A DNA stretch of 64,000 nucleotides from Pyxicephalus adspersus (Eukaryota; Chordata; Amphibia; Anura; Pyxicephalidae): NCBI RefSeq assembly GCF_032062135.1, contig NC_092862.1, forward strand, positions 96,385,283-96,449,282. Direction: 5' to 3'. The stretch's first letter is position 1; the number at the start of each line of letters is the position of its first letter. The translations under genes were made by a program, and so were the position numbers. Below, piece after piece: positions 47,119-58,290 of this stretch. The notes under the pieces are model-generated. The model searched no databases. It was not told where the DNA came from and saw only the letters and a program-made list of their open reading frames with translations.

Positions 47119-49547
47119 TTTATATATAGTAAAATTTAAAATAGAATTAACCCAAAAGCATTATAGTAGAACAATAACTATGTTTAGAAATAATTACTAC
47201 AGCTATTTTATGACAAACCCAACAAACCTCTCTCAGAAGATAACAATAGAAAAATACTAAAACATACCTGTTTTACCTACACAGTAAATTGTGGACGAAC
47301 TGAAAAAGATATTACCTTAAAGAGATGACGATAAAAAGTGCACAAGAAATTAAGTTCGAAAAGGAAGCTTCCTTAGTTACCTATAGTGATTTGCACGTTA
47401 CTAAGATCAACAATGCCTGTTCATTTACTTCCAGAGTTTGTTATCCCTGGAGAATAGCTAAACATTAATGCTTGACACAGTGGAAACTTGTATATTGAAA
47501 GGTAGACAGTATGGTTCCCATGGGAACCTTACAGTGCTATGAATAGTTTTACATGTTACTCTGAATAGGTCCGAGATGGTAATCCAATTCACAATGTGCA
47601 AAGTCCTTTTTTATCCAAAGTTTTTTTTTTTTTTAATTGTCTGCGCAGAGACTGAAATCCCTCTGGTGAATGTTGGCCGTGAGAAATTAGAGAAAAACAG
47701 CTGCAAAATGTCTGATGTATTGACCAGTTTTGCAACCTTAGAACATGTGATTTCAAGTTTGGACAATTAACATAAATAAATAACTCCTTTGACAAGTACC
47801 TGCTAGGGCTTTTAATAGGTCCCAGATTTATGCACTCTGCTAACTCGTATGTTAATCTTCCACTATCCAAATATATCCTTATATTCATATTTATTTTATA
47901 ACCAAAGATGTCCATAGATAACAGATGACCTTCATCTGATTTTCATCAGATGATTTCTGACCATTTTGGCTGAAGGTTGAACTCGGCAGATACTCTTAGC
48001 AGACTGATCGTGGGAGGAAAACACCACTGCTGGGTTGGAATTTTTGGCCAAAACTCTAAAGTTCCCCCAAGATAACAAAAATGGCAGGATAGTGTAATAT
48101 TTGAGTCAGATTGTATTTATTTCTTATTTTCTCTTCAAACAAAGTTGAAACAAATCTGCATGAGAATCAGTTTTCTATGCAATTGCCACATTTGTACATC
48201 AGCCAAGGACATATTTGCTGTGATTTTGTTGCACCAACCCTTTACTTTCAGTACTTTTTTTTTCCTTTTAGAGCTATTTAAGACCCACAACAGATCTCAG
48301 CATAGTTGCTTACGATTTGCACCAGAGCGGTAGCCATATCTGGCTACCTGCAGTGTGGTGTTCCACTGCCAGGTGCACAGCAGCAGTTTGCTGTTTGCCC
48401 AGGGGACAGCAAATTCTGTGGCTTCACACTGCAGGTGTTAAATGGCCTATACTGTACACACTTATGAACAGAAAAAGTTAGAAAAGACAGGTTTTTCAGG
48501 CTAGAATTATTTGATAATAAATTATATATTGATATAAAGATTCATAATTATATAGCAATCACATCATATATCACCAATCACGTTGTTCCATCACGGGATT
48601 GAAATATCCTTGCTATACATTGTATTCCTTACACATCATTGACATGTGACCAGTCTATTTTTCCCGACTGAGGGTCACTGAGGCTTCCTCAGGGGTTGAC
48701 TAGGACTAAGACGGTTTTTTGTGTAGGTGTTAGATCATTAGTAGAAGGGTCGTAAATGGTCAAAGGGTCCTAAATAACGGGTATGATTGCTTATCCTTGC
48801 ATAAGTTGAGTAGTCATTAGGTAAAGATTTGTGCCCAAAAGTTCACAATGGGTGGTTAAGGTAATATCTTTTACCTCCTTTCCAAGCTTGATTATAGGAT
48901 ATACATGTCTCTCATGGAGAAATGAATCACAAAAGTAGATGCATTTTGCTCGGGGTATATTTGTACGTCCCAAAATTTCCACTAGCGTGTCATTAGTAAG
49001 AGAAGGGTTAAACTTCAGTAGTAGCCTGAGGGCTCTAAACCAAGTTGTGCAGAGTTGCAGCGTGCAGGAACAGCCAAAGTCTGCCTGTGTTCTGAGGCCC
49101 GCCTATTATAGGCAAGGAGGATGGCCTCGGAAGGACCTATCTGCGCATGGTCTGATAGATCTGATTGTTCATAAAAATGGAAGTTCCAGAAAAAAAAAAA
49201 CTTCACTCTAATTAAGTATATCCCACCCTGTTGTATGATATTACAGGGAATATGGACACAGTTAATAAATGATATACTTGATGGAATTCAAAAATTAGAA
49301 TCAACATTTTTGAAAATGTTAAGATTCTCATTTTTTTTTATTTGTTTTACCCACAGATGAAACCTGGGTTGGAGTGTACACAGACAAGGATTGTTATCCA
49401 GTGCAAGAAACCTACACAAAGAATGACAGCATGACTACTTCCACGCGATTCTTTGACTTAGAGCTAGGCATAAAAGATCCATCTGTATTCACCCCTCCAA
49501 CCAGCTGTCAAACAGCATTACCGTTGTTAATGAGTGATGGCTGCTGA
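29250..49547 (+). CDS. epdr1: Ependymin-related protein 1, complete three-exon coding region
   Basis: Exons 29250-29515, 45699-45907 and 49357-49547 join in frame to 221 codons plus stop; human EPDR1 has 224 residues in three coding exons. Features: hydrophobic signal peptide (FLILGLLLITL, cleavage near INA), CEAPLQWEGRV opening, VPCKR-FFEY junction, WDPYDIPENSTYED, the invariant VQEWSDRK block, DKDCYPVQETYT, and LGIKDPSVFTPP near the end. Conserved cysteines are present. Sequons occur at NVT and NST. Family members are secreted or lysosomal glycoproteins that form dimers and have a hydrophobic pocket thought to bind lipids; the physiological role is not settled. The gene is head-to-head with sfrp4, as in human. 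Introns are GT..AG. Confidence 0.95.
30038..30327. mobile_element. Non-autonomous hAT element, perfect 8-bp target duplication
   Basis: 290 bp in epdr1 intron 1, ends CAGTGGTCGCCAACTGG and GGTTGGCGACCACAG. Flanks are both ATTTAGAC (30030-30037, 30328-30335). Confidence 0.9.
30902..31213. mobile_element. Diverged hAT element in epdr1 intron 1
   Basis: 312 bp, ends CAGCATTTCTCAACC and GGTTGAGAATGGCTT. Flanks CTGTATGG (30894-30901) and CTCTTTGG (31214-31221) match 6 of 8. Confidence 0.65.
31496..31717. mobile_element. Palindromic MITE, copy 1
   Basis: 222 bp, nearly self-complementary from end to end: GGCCCTGA..TTAAAGCTCTCC at the left pairs with GGAGAGCTTTAATAAATCAGG at the right, with further pairing inward (GCTGGGTGA with TCACCCAG). 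CATA occurs on both sides (31492-31495, 31718-31721), a possible 4-bp duplication. Confidence 0.85.
34454..34640. repeat. Local duplication, offset about 120 bp
   Basis: TTACAGCAGAAGGGAA..TCTTTCTT(G/A)GAGTG appears near 34461 and again near 34582, followed in both by GTTGCT and a CAGTT/GGTT-CAC/GAC stretch. Confidence 0.55.
35829..35966. repeat. Small foldback MITE in epdr1 intron 1
   Basis: Left arm TAAAGCAGTAAATCTGACATT followed by TGAAACAT, right arm ATGTTTCAAG with AATGTCAGATTTACTGCTTT. About 35-bp arms around a 65-bp centre. Family not identified. Confidence 0.6.
36418..36462. repeat. Short tandem repeat
   Basis: TTGACTGTACACC is repeated in tandem about 2.5 times with a 15-bp period. 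Confidence 0.7.
42853..43087. mobile_element. Non-autonomous hAT element, perfect 8-bp target duplication
   Basis: 235 bp in epdr1 intron 1, ends GAGCTGTCGCCAACC and GGTTGGTGACCATTG. Flanks are both TACTAGAT (42845-42852, 43088-43095). Shares TTGTGTCTCT and the GTCGCCAAC terminus with the 30038 element. Confidence 0.88.
45699..45907 (+). CDS. epdr1: epdr1 coding exon 2
   Basis: 209 nt, entry phase 2, exit phase 1. Acceptor TTTCCAATAG, donor TGTAAGTA. It encodes FFEYIFLYKESVMFQIEQ, PWDPYDIPENSTYED, YIGGPGDQI and VQEWSDRKPARK, close to human EPDR1. Confidence 0.95.
47064..47111. repeat. TA microsatellite in epdr1 intron 2
   Basis: About 24 TA units. Confidence 0.95.
48663..48695 (-). repeat. 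Second, more decayed copy of the CTGANGA..GTCGGG motif
   Basis: Minus strand reads CCCCTGAGGAAGCC, then GTCGGG about 13 bases later, echoing the motif at 27981-28014. The GAAA-like block is absent. Flanking words (GTATAGCAAGGATAT against AGAAAGCAAGGCATAT) suggest the same repeat family. Confidence 0.4.
49357..49547 (+). CDS. epdr1: epdr1 coding exon 3 and stop
   Basis: 191 nt, entry phase 1, acceptor TTTTACCCACAG. It encodes YETWVGVYTDKDCYPVQET, STRFFDLELGIKDPSVFTPP, TSCQ, and ends SDGC-stop (TGA 49545-49547). Human EPDR1 ends SEDCSW, so this protein lacks the last two residues. Confidence 0.95.
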
Positions 49548-49637
49548 AACTAACAAGCATTGAAAAATACTTATGTACCTTATGAGTTGGAAATCAGCTT
49601 ACATTGTGCAAAGGATAACAGTATTTTTCTTTCTAAA

Positions 49638-50004
49638 ATTAAAGGTTAATTTTAAGTATATGTTTTTATTACAATATATACTATATGCACATAGCTTCTA
49701 TTTGTGACAACCAAAATACTGGTAATTTATAGAGCAATATTAGGTATGATAGCACATTTACCACAACTGGTACAAGGACTGGAAAGAGTAAAGTACAGTT
49801 ACCCACAGCAAATGGTAATTACCTACAAAGAAGCAGTCATTTACTCCTTAATGTTTTTGTTACTTCTGTAAATAGTATGCAGTATTCTTCAAGATGTATA
49901 TGTGAGAAGATTAGAATTAAGAATTGTAGGTAAGCTAAAAATAAAAAATATTTTTGGTAATTTTAAAGTGCTATGGAACATGTTCACTTGAATTGCTAAA
50001 TAAA
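49638..50004 (+). promoter_or_regulatory. Candidate epdr1 polyadenylation signals
   Basis: ATTAAA at 49638-49643, 91 nt after the stop, and a canonical AATAAA at 49999-50004 about 450 nt after it. The canonical site is the better candidate for the main transcript end. Confidence 0.4.
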
Positions 50005-50148
50005 CATATGTATGTCTTTCCTGGAAACAAACATAGGAACGTGCTTTAGCACTTTTTTTTCCAGGCAGGCATATGGTTATTGTTTGTGATTGACAGTTGT
50101 AACATGTTGTGTCATGATACCTGGGATCCCATATCCCTTGGGTTTTTA

Positions 50149-50170
50149 GGGGGGGGGGGGGGGGGGGGGG
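50149..50170. repeat. G22 homopolymer
   Basis: Uninterrupted G run shortly after the epdr1 polyadenylation signal. Similar C runs are at 6069-6090, 28377-28393, 60299-60312 and 62901-62916. Confidence 0.95.
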
Positions 50171-51992
50171 CAGATGAAGGGTTTCATATTGCCCCTGCCC
50201 TATGCTCAGTAAGGGAAAGAAATGTGTTGAACACGTAAAACAGCTTAAGATGAACCGAATAGAACAGTCAAAAGTCTGACACTAAAGGTAATGCTGCTCA
50301 AGTTCCTGAAAATTAAAAACTCAACGATGAAAACAGTCCTTGACCTCCATCTAAAATGTTAATCTAGACTTTAAATATCAAAGAAATATATAGTATATAT
50401 TGTTCATATAAATGTCCCCTGCTGTTTTTATGTTTATCAGGACATCTATGTAGACAGTAAACTAACAATAGATACAAATAAAGTCTAGAAAAAAACCTAA
50501 AATACAATGTCATGTTGTCAAACCAATGCCAATATAAAGCATGGTCAATCTTTCTTTGTATGTAATTAATATTTGCATTGCTAACTCCTCTATGCATATA
50601 CATGATGTAAAGCAGCTTTGCACACTGTGTTGGATGGTGTCCTAATAAAATACACAGATCTATTTGTTGAATATGGTGAACATTGTTTTGGGAGCCATCT
50701 GATTTAGATTCGAGAACACTACCAAACAAATGGCTTGACTTACTTAATTGACATACTAGGCTAATAGCACATTGAACAGTTGGCCTAAATGATGTGAATA
50801 TGCCTGATGTTTAATCCAACGCAGTTCAAACAGCTAAACTGTGACATAATTTTGCGTGTGCCTAAATCCATTAGATTCCACCCAACAACAAAATTTCTGC
50901 CTTAACGTTTCATATTTCTTTGTATTTTAGGATACTAAAGCTATTCCTAAATGCTCTAAATACATCTACAGACAGAATATGGATAAATTATTTAATGTGG
51001 AAAAAAGTAAACTATTTAACATTTACATTTTTATGCACGAATAACGAATCTGAAAGACAATCTAGAAATGCTGCAACATTATTAATAAAATACTTATTGC
51101 TGACCTTTACTTGTTTTGTTTATTGAAAAAATCTAATACTCCACAGTACAACTAATACTGAGTACTTGGTATTTTTGTATGTTATACTATGGATGAATTT
51201 GGTAAAGCATAGCTAGATTTTGGTTAGCTCTTTTTAATTAACTTGGGTACTAAATATAAAATTGCCAATAGAAAATATTATTTTATTTTACTAAGCCCTT
51301 AAAGACTTGAATTCCATCTTTATTTACCACTTATTTAAAGTATCTCATTCCAGATTTAATTGGAATTCAAAAATTTAAAAAGGTATCCTAAATTTTTGAC
51401 ATGTAGTATGTTGAAGTAGTGCAGAGGAAATGTTTTTTTCTTGCTTTTTTTTTCCTACTCAACAGATTCAGTGGGGGGAAAGCTTACTGCTATAGTATCT
51501 TACAAGTGCAATAAAATGTTCTCATTTGAGACAGTTGTAGTTTCTATACGGTGGAACCAAAAACACTGAGACAGAATCTGACTTCTTTTTCTTTAGGCAC
51601 AACTAACATATCACATAGTTATGATACAAAAAAGTAGTAGAGTAATAAACATGGTTTATTACTTTGAATATTAGTATTGTGTATTTATTACTTTTGTGGT
51701 AATAAATACCTATAATAATATGGCCTGTAAAATATACAGCATTTTTCTATTTCTTTTCTACTTTTTTTGGAAGCAGATGTATTGACTTGAATATCTGTAG
51801 TTTTGTGGTTGATATTTGCAAAGGTTAGTTACAGTAACTCATTGCAACTCAACTCAACAAAAGGAATCCACTGCTGGTGCTTAGATAAAACCTTTTTATA
51901 ATAATTTAGATTTATCTCACTTTATTTTTTAACCCCTATTTAAATTAAGCATTATAAGTATAGACAGTTTAAGTATAGATATACATATAAAG

Positions 51993-51998
<6 letters not shown>

Positions 51999-52022
<24 letters not shown>
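51999..52022. repeat. TA microsatellite
   Basis: About 12 TA units. Confidence 0.95.
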
Positions 52023-52023
<1 letters not shown>

Positions 52024-52604
52024 ATATGCAGATAATGAAAAAAGTAATGTAATAAAGTGCTTAGCCAATATTTTATTTAAACATGATAATACAGTATTTT
52101 TCTTTTTTGTGTTTTTTTTTTTTACAGAATATTCCTACCCTGATTAGTAAAGCCTAGAGCTTGCAATGAGCTACATGATGTGACAAACTGTTAGGCAGTT
52201 TCTACATACAACATATGATTATGTAAATCACTTTAAAAAATATGGCAAAAATTAAGAAAAAGCAAGCTGCAGATGCCAGCAGTTGCACATACTGGGACAG
52301 AAGAGAGGGACATAGAATTATTATAATAAAATCAGGTAAATTAATCCCTGCTTCTTATATATAATTAGAGATATTAGTTTTAAAGAAGTCCAAGTTTTTA
52401 TTCTCATTTTGACCCCTTTGTGAGGCCATACAGGGTAGTTCAACAATCCTAATGAAAGCACTGTTTATGTTATGACATCAGACAGTAGTCCATATGTGCG
52501 CATCATCCATCTGGAAAAGCAGCATACTTTTATGTGCATTGAGGTTGCATTTGAGATGTTTCAGGGTTTCTACTTGTGATTGCTTTATGGCATCTTCTAA
52601 AATA

Positions 52605-54624
52605 TTTTTTGTTTCAGTCAGTTTTATTGAGTTTTCAAAAAACAAAACAAACAGAACAACAAAATACATACAACATAGTCATAACATAGCAGTGTTGTCC
52701 TTCATTGGTCAATATATAAAAACAACCTATACCCTGAGAATCATATGAACTAGAAAATAGAAACGCTTATGGGCCCGAAAATTGCACATATTAGTCAAAA
52801 TAAATATGAAACAACATAGGTTCTTAACAGAAACGTATGACACGTAATATGGTCGGTTCAAGGAGAAATAGGGAATAGAGAACAATCTAACAACAAAGAC
52901 AAATGAAAACAACAAAATAGCCCATGGGGAGTGGGGTGGGGGGGATAGACAAAGCAGAGATGATAAATTCAAAAAGGCAGAAAGTAACCCTCAATGTCGG
53001 GACACAGAACCAACTGACAATTAGTATCTCTAACATAAATACGTTTGGAGTCGGGGAAATTCTTTAAACCAATCCCAGGTGGACCAAGTTATTTTGAACT
53101 GTTCCATTCCATCATCATCCTCCACAACCAACATTTCCATATAGCAATTTGTTTCAAGTTTAGAAACCCAGTCTGCTATAGAAGGAGCAACAGATTTCTT
53201 CCATATTCTCGGGATGAGAGCCCTAGCGGCTGTGAGAAAGTGACATAATGCACCTTTCTTGATATTTTTGAGTGAACCTAGGACCATAAATAAAAGAGCT
53301 ACTTTAGGATTATTAGGTATGGTAGACCATACCTAATATGTACAATATATACTGTACAATAACTGAATAATCATATTCCAAAAACGGAATATGATTGGAC
53401 ATTTCCACTATAGATGAAGCATTGTCCCTCTTTGCAAGTGGCAACGCCAACATCTGTCGGACTGGGTGGGTGAGATTCTTTGCAAGTCTACGGGGCAATA
53501 ATACCATCAAGATAAGATATTGTAATTGACCTCCTGTGCTTTACATGTCAATGCGAGCCTATGTGTAAGAATAAAGAATTTTTCCCAGTCCTCTGCAGTT
53601 ATGCCCATCCATTTCCCTCTCCCAATATTGAGTGTATAAAGGAGTAGTGGAATCAGAGTTCTGAATAATCAGCTTTTATAACCTGGAAATATTATGGGTG
53701 GGGCGGTCACTCGAGCTGATCAAATTCTGTCAAGCCTCTATGTAGTAGTGATTAATCAGTGAACGAGGCTACAAAAGAAGGACAATTGCCTGTATGAAAG
53801 CCATGATAGCAACTTGCTTCTGTTTGGTAAGTTAAGGGAGGACATAGGGGGAACCCCTCCATTGAGTAATACACTCTTAAATTGGCGATCATCAGAGACA
53901 GACCAAGATTAAAAGTTTGTGGCACTCATTGCTGGAGGAAATGCTGGGTTATCAAATAATGGTGTCATGGGGCCCTGTCTTGTTGATAATATACCTGATC
54001 TAATGATGACATCCCAGTTATGTAATAAATCAGTGGTGAGTTTAGGTATAGGAAAGATTGGCTTTAACAGAGATCAATCCACCCACGGTAAGGATCAGGG
54101 TAAGGACCCCTACTCCTCCCCTAGTTTTGAGCTTGACCAGGGTATTGAACGCTAATCTTGGGCACTTCACATGCCAAAGAAATGTTTTAAATAACCTATG
54201 TATTTTACATAAATAGTTGTTAACTGGTAGGGATATGGGAACTGTTTGGAACACATATAATAATCTAGGCAGGATGTCCATTTTAAGGGTATTAATGCGT
54301 GCAAACCAGGAAAGAGGCAGTGAATCAGATCAGATTGAAGTTTAAAGTGGGGATTGAAGATCAGATTGAAGATCAGATTGAAGTTTAAAGTGGGGAATAG
54401 TTAAATGTGAATAATTTAGTGGGATCCGATGTATTCATGATACCCAGGTACTCAACAGCTTCATTGCAAATCCTAAGGAAAATATTAGTATTTATGGCTG
54501 ACATTTGATTGGGGTCTAAGGTAACATTAAGAATTTCAGATTTTGAGTAATTTACCTTGAAATTACTGTATAGAATTTGTCAAATTCTTTCAGTATGTTA
54601 TGTACATAAGGAGATCATCCGCAT

Positions 54625-54628
<4 letters not shown>
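52605..54628 (-). mobile_element. L1-type LINE, 5'-truncated, minus strand
   Basis: Reading the minus strand from 54628: FYADDL (54628-54611), the reverse-transcriptase active-site motif, is the first recognisable part. Then MDILPRLLYVFQTVPI (54281 downwards), WHVKCPRL, TRGGVGV, later CWRCHLQRGT with LWWKCP near 53460-53410, and the C-terminal LTAARALIPRIWKKSVAPSI (about 53240-53180). The 3' UTR ends with AATAAA (52628-52623), then CTGACTGAAAC and an A6 tail at 52610-52605. Frameshifts are numerous. The 5' side abuts a TA microsatellite. Confidence 0.85.
54318..54396. repeat. Short tandem duplication inside the minus-strand L1
   Basis: ATCAGATTGAAGTTTAAAGTGGGG occurs twice (shown here as one unit of more than 20 bases split at ATCAGATTGAAG and TTTAAAGTGGGG), with extra GATCAGATTGAA copies between. 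Confidence 0.65.

Positions 54629-54668
<40 letters not shown>
54629..54668. repeat. TA microsatellite at the 5' edge of an L1
   Basis: About 20 TA units directly next to the FYADDL codons of the L1 at 52605-54628. Confidence 0.95.
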
Positions 54669-54669
<1 letters not shown>

Positions 54670-56633
54670 TCCATTCTTCTAAATTAACTCTTCAGTTACA
54701 TATATGAAAAAAATGTGAATTTAGCCCATTAGGACCCATTAAACTTGAAGCAACCCTGTCACAGATGTGTGACTATTGTAAAAAAATAAAAAAAAAAATA
54801 AAAAAAAAAAAAGACCCTACAACAGGAGTACACAAGTCAAATACACATCAAGTGACGTGTGTTATTTTACCTAGGGATATTGTTAGACTGGGTATAACCC
54901 AAGCTGGGTATCTAAACCAAAGCAGTAAGCAAATTTAATCAAGAAACATAGAAAAACACAGGACAAATTTGCTGACACCTATTGACTTTTAGATGTGTTT
55001 TCTCCAGATAAGCACATCAAAAGAAATTGGTAGTGAAGAAGCAGAGCTACAACTAAAACTACAAAAATGATTTGCCAGTGACAAGTATCTGTGTCTAAGA
55101 GGGGTAACTGCAGCACAGGTAACCATTGATTGGCTGGCTGGATGAACACAAAGCAGGTAAGACATGTACGTATGTATGTATAAACATTATTCTGCTTTTT
55201 TTGAGATATGCTCAGGAAATCTCTGCAAACACAGATATGGGAATGTAATTTGTCATATTTTCTATGGCTTAACAATCTAGCAAAACATTCAATTAATGTA
55301 GATTGATAATGGCCTAAGGTTTGTTGTAACTGTATTCATGTGGTTACCAACCACTTCTCAGAAATGTGTTCAACATTAAGAAAGAGGAAATCTTAAAAAA
55401 TGTGTAGGCCAAATCTTGCCTCTTTACCTTGGTTTAACCTTTCCATGTTTTCAGTAAGAAACATGGAGGGAAATGAAGAGTAATGCATGTAACCACATTA
55501 ACTTGGAACACCAGATAAACTAACATGAAACCCTTTAAGTGGGAAGAGCTACAAAATGACACAGACATTTTGGCTCCAACTGCATTTGATTGATATACAA
55601 TAATAGAACCTCATATGGGAGTATTATAAAATAACTTAGAAACAGCATAGAAAGCCACATGGTTACATTTTCTTCTACTTTAAGATAGATCTTAAAGTTT
55701 ACTGTTTAGGCTTTAGTAATCCAGACCTTAGCAGCCAAATACAGGCTAGAAGTTTTCTGTCTTCTGAAAATAGACAAACGGAGCATTTACAGAGCTATTT
55801 ATATAAATATATGCTAAATTGTTAGTTAAAAACTATGACTTGATTTTAAAGGTAAGATTTATGATGTATAGAAACAACAATAACTTGAAAAGAGTAGTTT
55901 TCCACCGCAAAAAGAGTTCATATTTCACCACTTTACAATAGGACAATAAAAGATAATTGTCATTCATTTTTCTGCAATACTTAGGTACTCCACTTTGCAC
56001 TTTTTTTTTCTAAAGTGTAGGTAAATCCAATATATCTATTCTTCAGCTTGTGTAACCCCAGGCCTCAATGTTTTCCTATAATAAAAAACCTGTGGTGATT
56101 CATGCAAAAAAGCAGCACTTATGATTCAGTCCACTAGGGGACTGTGATGTTAGTATTTTTTTTGTGCTTATTTAAGTTAATAAAAAAAATATTCTTATCT
56201 ACTATAAACGAAAATATCCATTTTGGATAGGCTAACCCTTAAAATATTGAAGTTTTTCAGGAATTAATAGAATAATGGTACCATCCTACATGAAGTAAAA
56301 AAAAAAGATTATTTTGGCATAGTTGTAAGGGGAAATATACAAGACCAACTGTTGCACCCAAATTTTAATTACACTGGGGAATGCATTTTTTGTTGAGTTG
56401 GATCTTACACTTGTTTTTTACCAATTTTTGGGTGGAGAATCTAGAAATGACCCCGTTTTCTGCTATCACATCCAGTTTTTACGTCACTGAGTATCCTCCA
56501 TTTTTGTCAAAAATACAATAGAATGAACATTTAATAAAATGTATTTAAATTTATTTTGTTCATTCAAAGGATTTATTGGTATTATATCACATTATTTTTA
56601 CAGTAAAACTTTTGAAAATATTCAGGTAAGCGG
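54669..56633. other. Unassigned AT-rich sequence
   Basis: Contains an A-rich imperfect run at 54780-54812 and nothing else assignable. Confidence 0.5.
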
Positions 56634-57383
56634 TTAAGGTAAAAATTTACAATTATACTTTTTTCTTTGAGTGTTCAGTGTTAGGACAATCCCGCCAGAT
56701 GCTTCAACAATAATCAGCCATCATATGTACATCCCATCTACCCAGATACCGTTCGTCCATGACCTTCAAATCTTGGTGGAATCGTTCACCTTGCTCACCA
56801 CTGATTGCACCAAAGTTTTCCATGATGTAGAAAGATGGCTATGCAGAAAATGCATATGAAAATGCACTTTAAGCTCCGCTTTGAGCTATGGATGATAAGT
56901 CCCCATTCAGTTGAGTTATAGATTGGAATTCCCGATTCCTCCATTAAACCAGGTATGTTATGGCAATACACAAAGCCACTGTCAGTTCTAAAGTACTGCA
57001 GAAATGCAATTTCTCTGCTTCGAAAGTAGGATACCTTCGGTCCTTTTTCAAGTAAGTTTTTCTCTCGCAGTCTTGATGCTAGGAGTTCTGAAGCCTTTTT
57101 CGAAAGTCCCAAATCCAATACCAAATCACTCAACTCATGCTGATCAAATCCCTTATGAACAGAGTCCTCCTCAATTTCAAACTCTTCATCATTGTTGTCA
57201 CCTAGTACATCACCATAATTGTGTTCTTCAAGAGAGGGTAGTGTAACAAAAATTGAATGAGCCACTGGGCGTATAGCTGATGGTAGACGCCGTTTGACTT
57301 GGAAAGGTGAAACTGCCACAGATATAACAAAATGAACCAGGGTAGTTTAGGCACTTAAGACGAGAAACAGCAGAGCCAGACAT
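56634..57383 (-). pseudogene. Decayed, internally deleted copy of a dispersed metazoan gene family of unknown function
   Basis: Three blocks on the minus strand are in family order but different frames. Block 1 (57383 to about 57290) starts MSGSAVSRLKCLNYPG and has FCYICGSFT, a CxxC motif. Block 2 (57283-56864) has LPSAIRPVAHS, an acidic stretch, LSKKASELLASRLREKNLL, SYFRSRE, CHNIPGLMEE and SSKRSLKC. Block 3 (about 56860-56634) has HFLHSHL, then after a frameshift GEQGERFHQD and GRWDVHMMADYC. I recognise these blocks from long proteins repeated in hydra, arthropod and amphibian genomes; I know no established name or function. Large central and N-terminal parts are missing. A TGA replaces the Trp after ADYC, and an A-run frameshift precedes the expected KFLP end. 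An acceptor-like TTTCTTTCAG stands just before the first ATG. Confidence 0.6.
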
Positions 57384-58009
57384 GATCTGAAAGAAACGAT
57401 GTAGGTGCGTAAGTTGAAAAATAAATTTTGCCTATTCACTAAGTAGAGCAGCGCACAACCTCTGAGCACACTGTCTTGTGTGTAAATGAATAGCCTATAC
57501 AAATCCACGCTACAGTAATCCCATTATTATAAGGGGTAGACAAAAAACCTGACATGAAAAAAGAAAACTAAATGCACTTTCCGAATCAGCATACCTATTT
57601 TAGTGTAAATAGGCTTAAACATTGAAGGCAACGAATAATATGTTCAAAACTGTTCCCCACTGTTTTTGGCAACTACCAAAACAGCTATTTGGCAATCTAT
57701 TACCACAATCCAAAACTGTATTTTCTTCCTTGTTCCAAGTAAAATGTATTACTAGCAGATCTGCATTCATTTACTAAACCTGGACATATTTGTCCCAATT
57801 TGGTAAACTTTCCATAAATGTGTCCTTTTTGTGTCAGTTTTTGGCAACTGCTCTTGGCCCACATTTTTAAGAGACCTAACATTACTATAGTCTAGATAGT
57901 GTGTCTGCAAAGATTCTCTTTTATCCAGGTCATGATATAGCTTGTACTAGTTAGCCACATTCATCTTCACTTGTTTTTTAATGAGGAAAGCTTTCCTCAG
58001 CCAATCAGA
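57384..58009. other. Unassigned sequence
   Basis: No gene or classified repeat seen. Confidence 0.45.
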
Positions 58010-58290
58010 GAGCCCTAGAGGTTTTGAATGGGGAGACTTGTCCCCATTTAACCTCTAGTGCCGGGGATCGCACACAGGATTCCCAGGGCTGCATGAACGA
58101 ATGCAGCCCTGAAAATTCACTGAAATCCCAAGGCACTAGAGGTTAAATAACCTCTAGTGCCGTGGATCGTAATGATTTCCTCGATCTTCCAATGGTTTCA
58201 CAAAATCGGTTCGCCGAAATTTTGCAGACCCATCGGAAGTTCGAGAAAATTTTCGAGAGCATGCCAGAGGCATTCTCGCTCATCCCTAGT
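58010..58290. repeat. Dispersed repeat with repeated CTCTAGTGCCG motif
   Basis: TTTAACCTCTAGTGCCG is at about 58048, TTAAATAACCTCTAGTGCCG at about 58143, and GGCACTAGAGGTTAAA at about 58131 in inverse orientation. The right part matches the block at 7995-8160 in reverse. Confidence 0.5.

Larger units (their letters stand above)
45908..49356. other. epdr1 intron 2 (3.4 kb)
   Basis: Holds a TA microsatellite (47064-47111), an unassigned block at about 46130-46960 of mixed composition that may be an old retroelement relic, and a motif at 48663-48695 related to the one in the 27.6-kb inverted-arm element. Confidence 0.6.
50020..52604. other. Sequence between epdr1 and the L1
   Basis: AT-rich. 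Holds the G22 run and a TA microsatellite. No gene seen. Confidence 0.55.

Noticed and set aside
50364..50729. 121-codon minus-strand open frame
   Set aside because: No family resemblance; mixed composition in intergenic AT-rich DNA.
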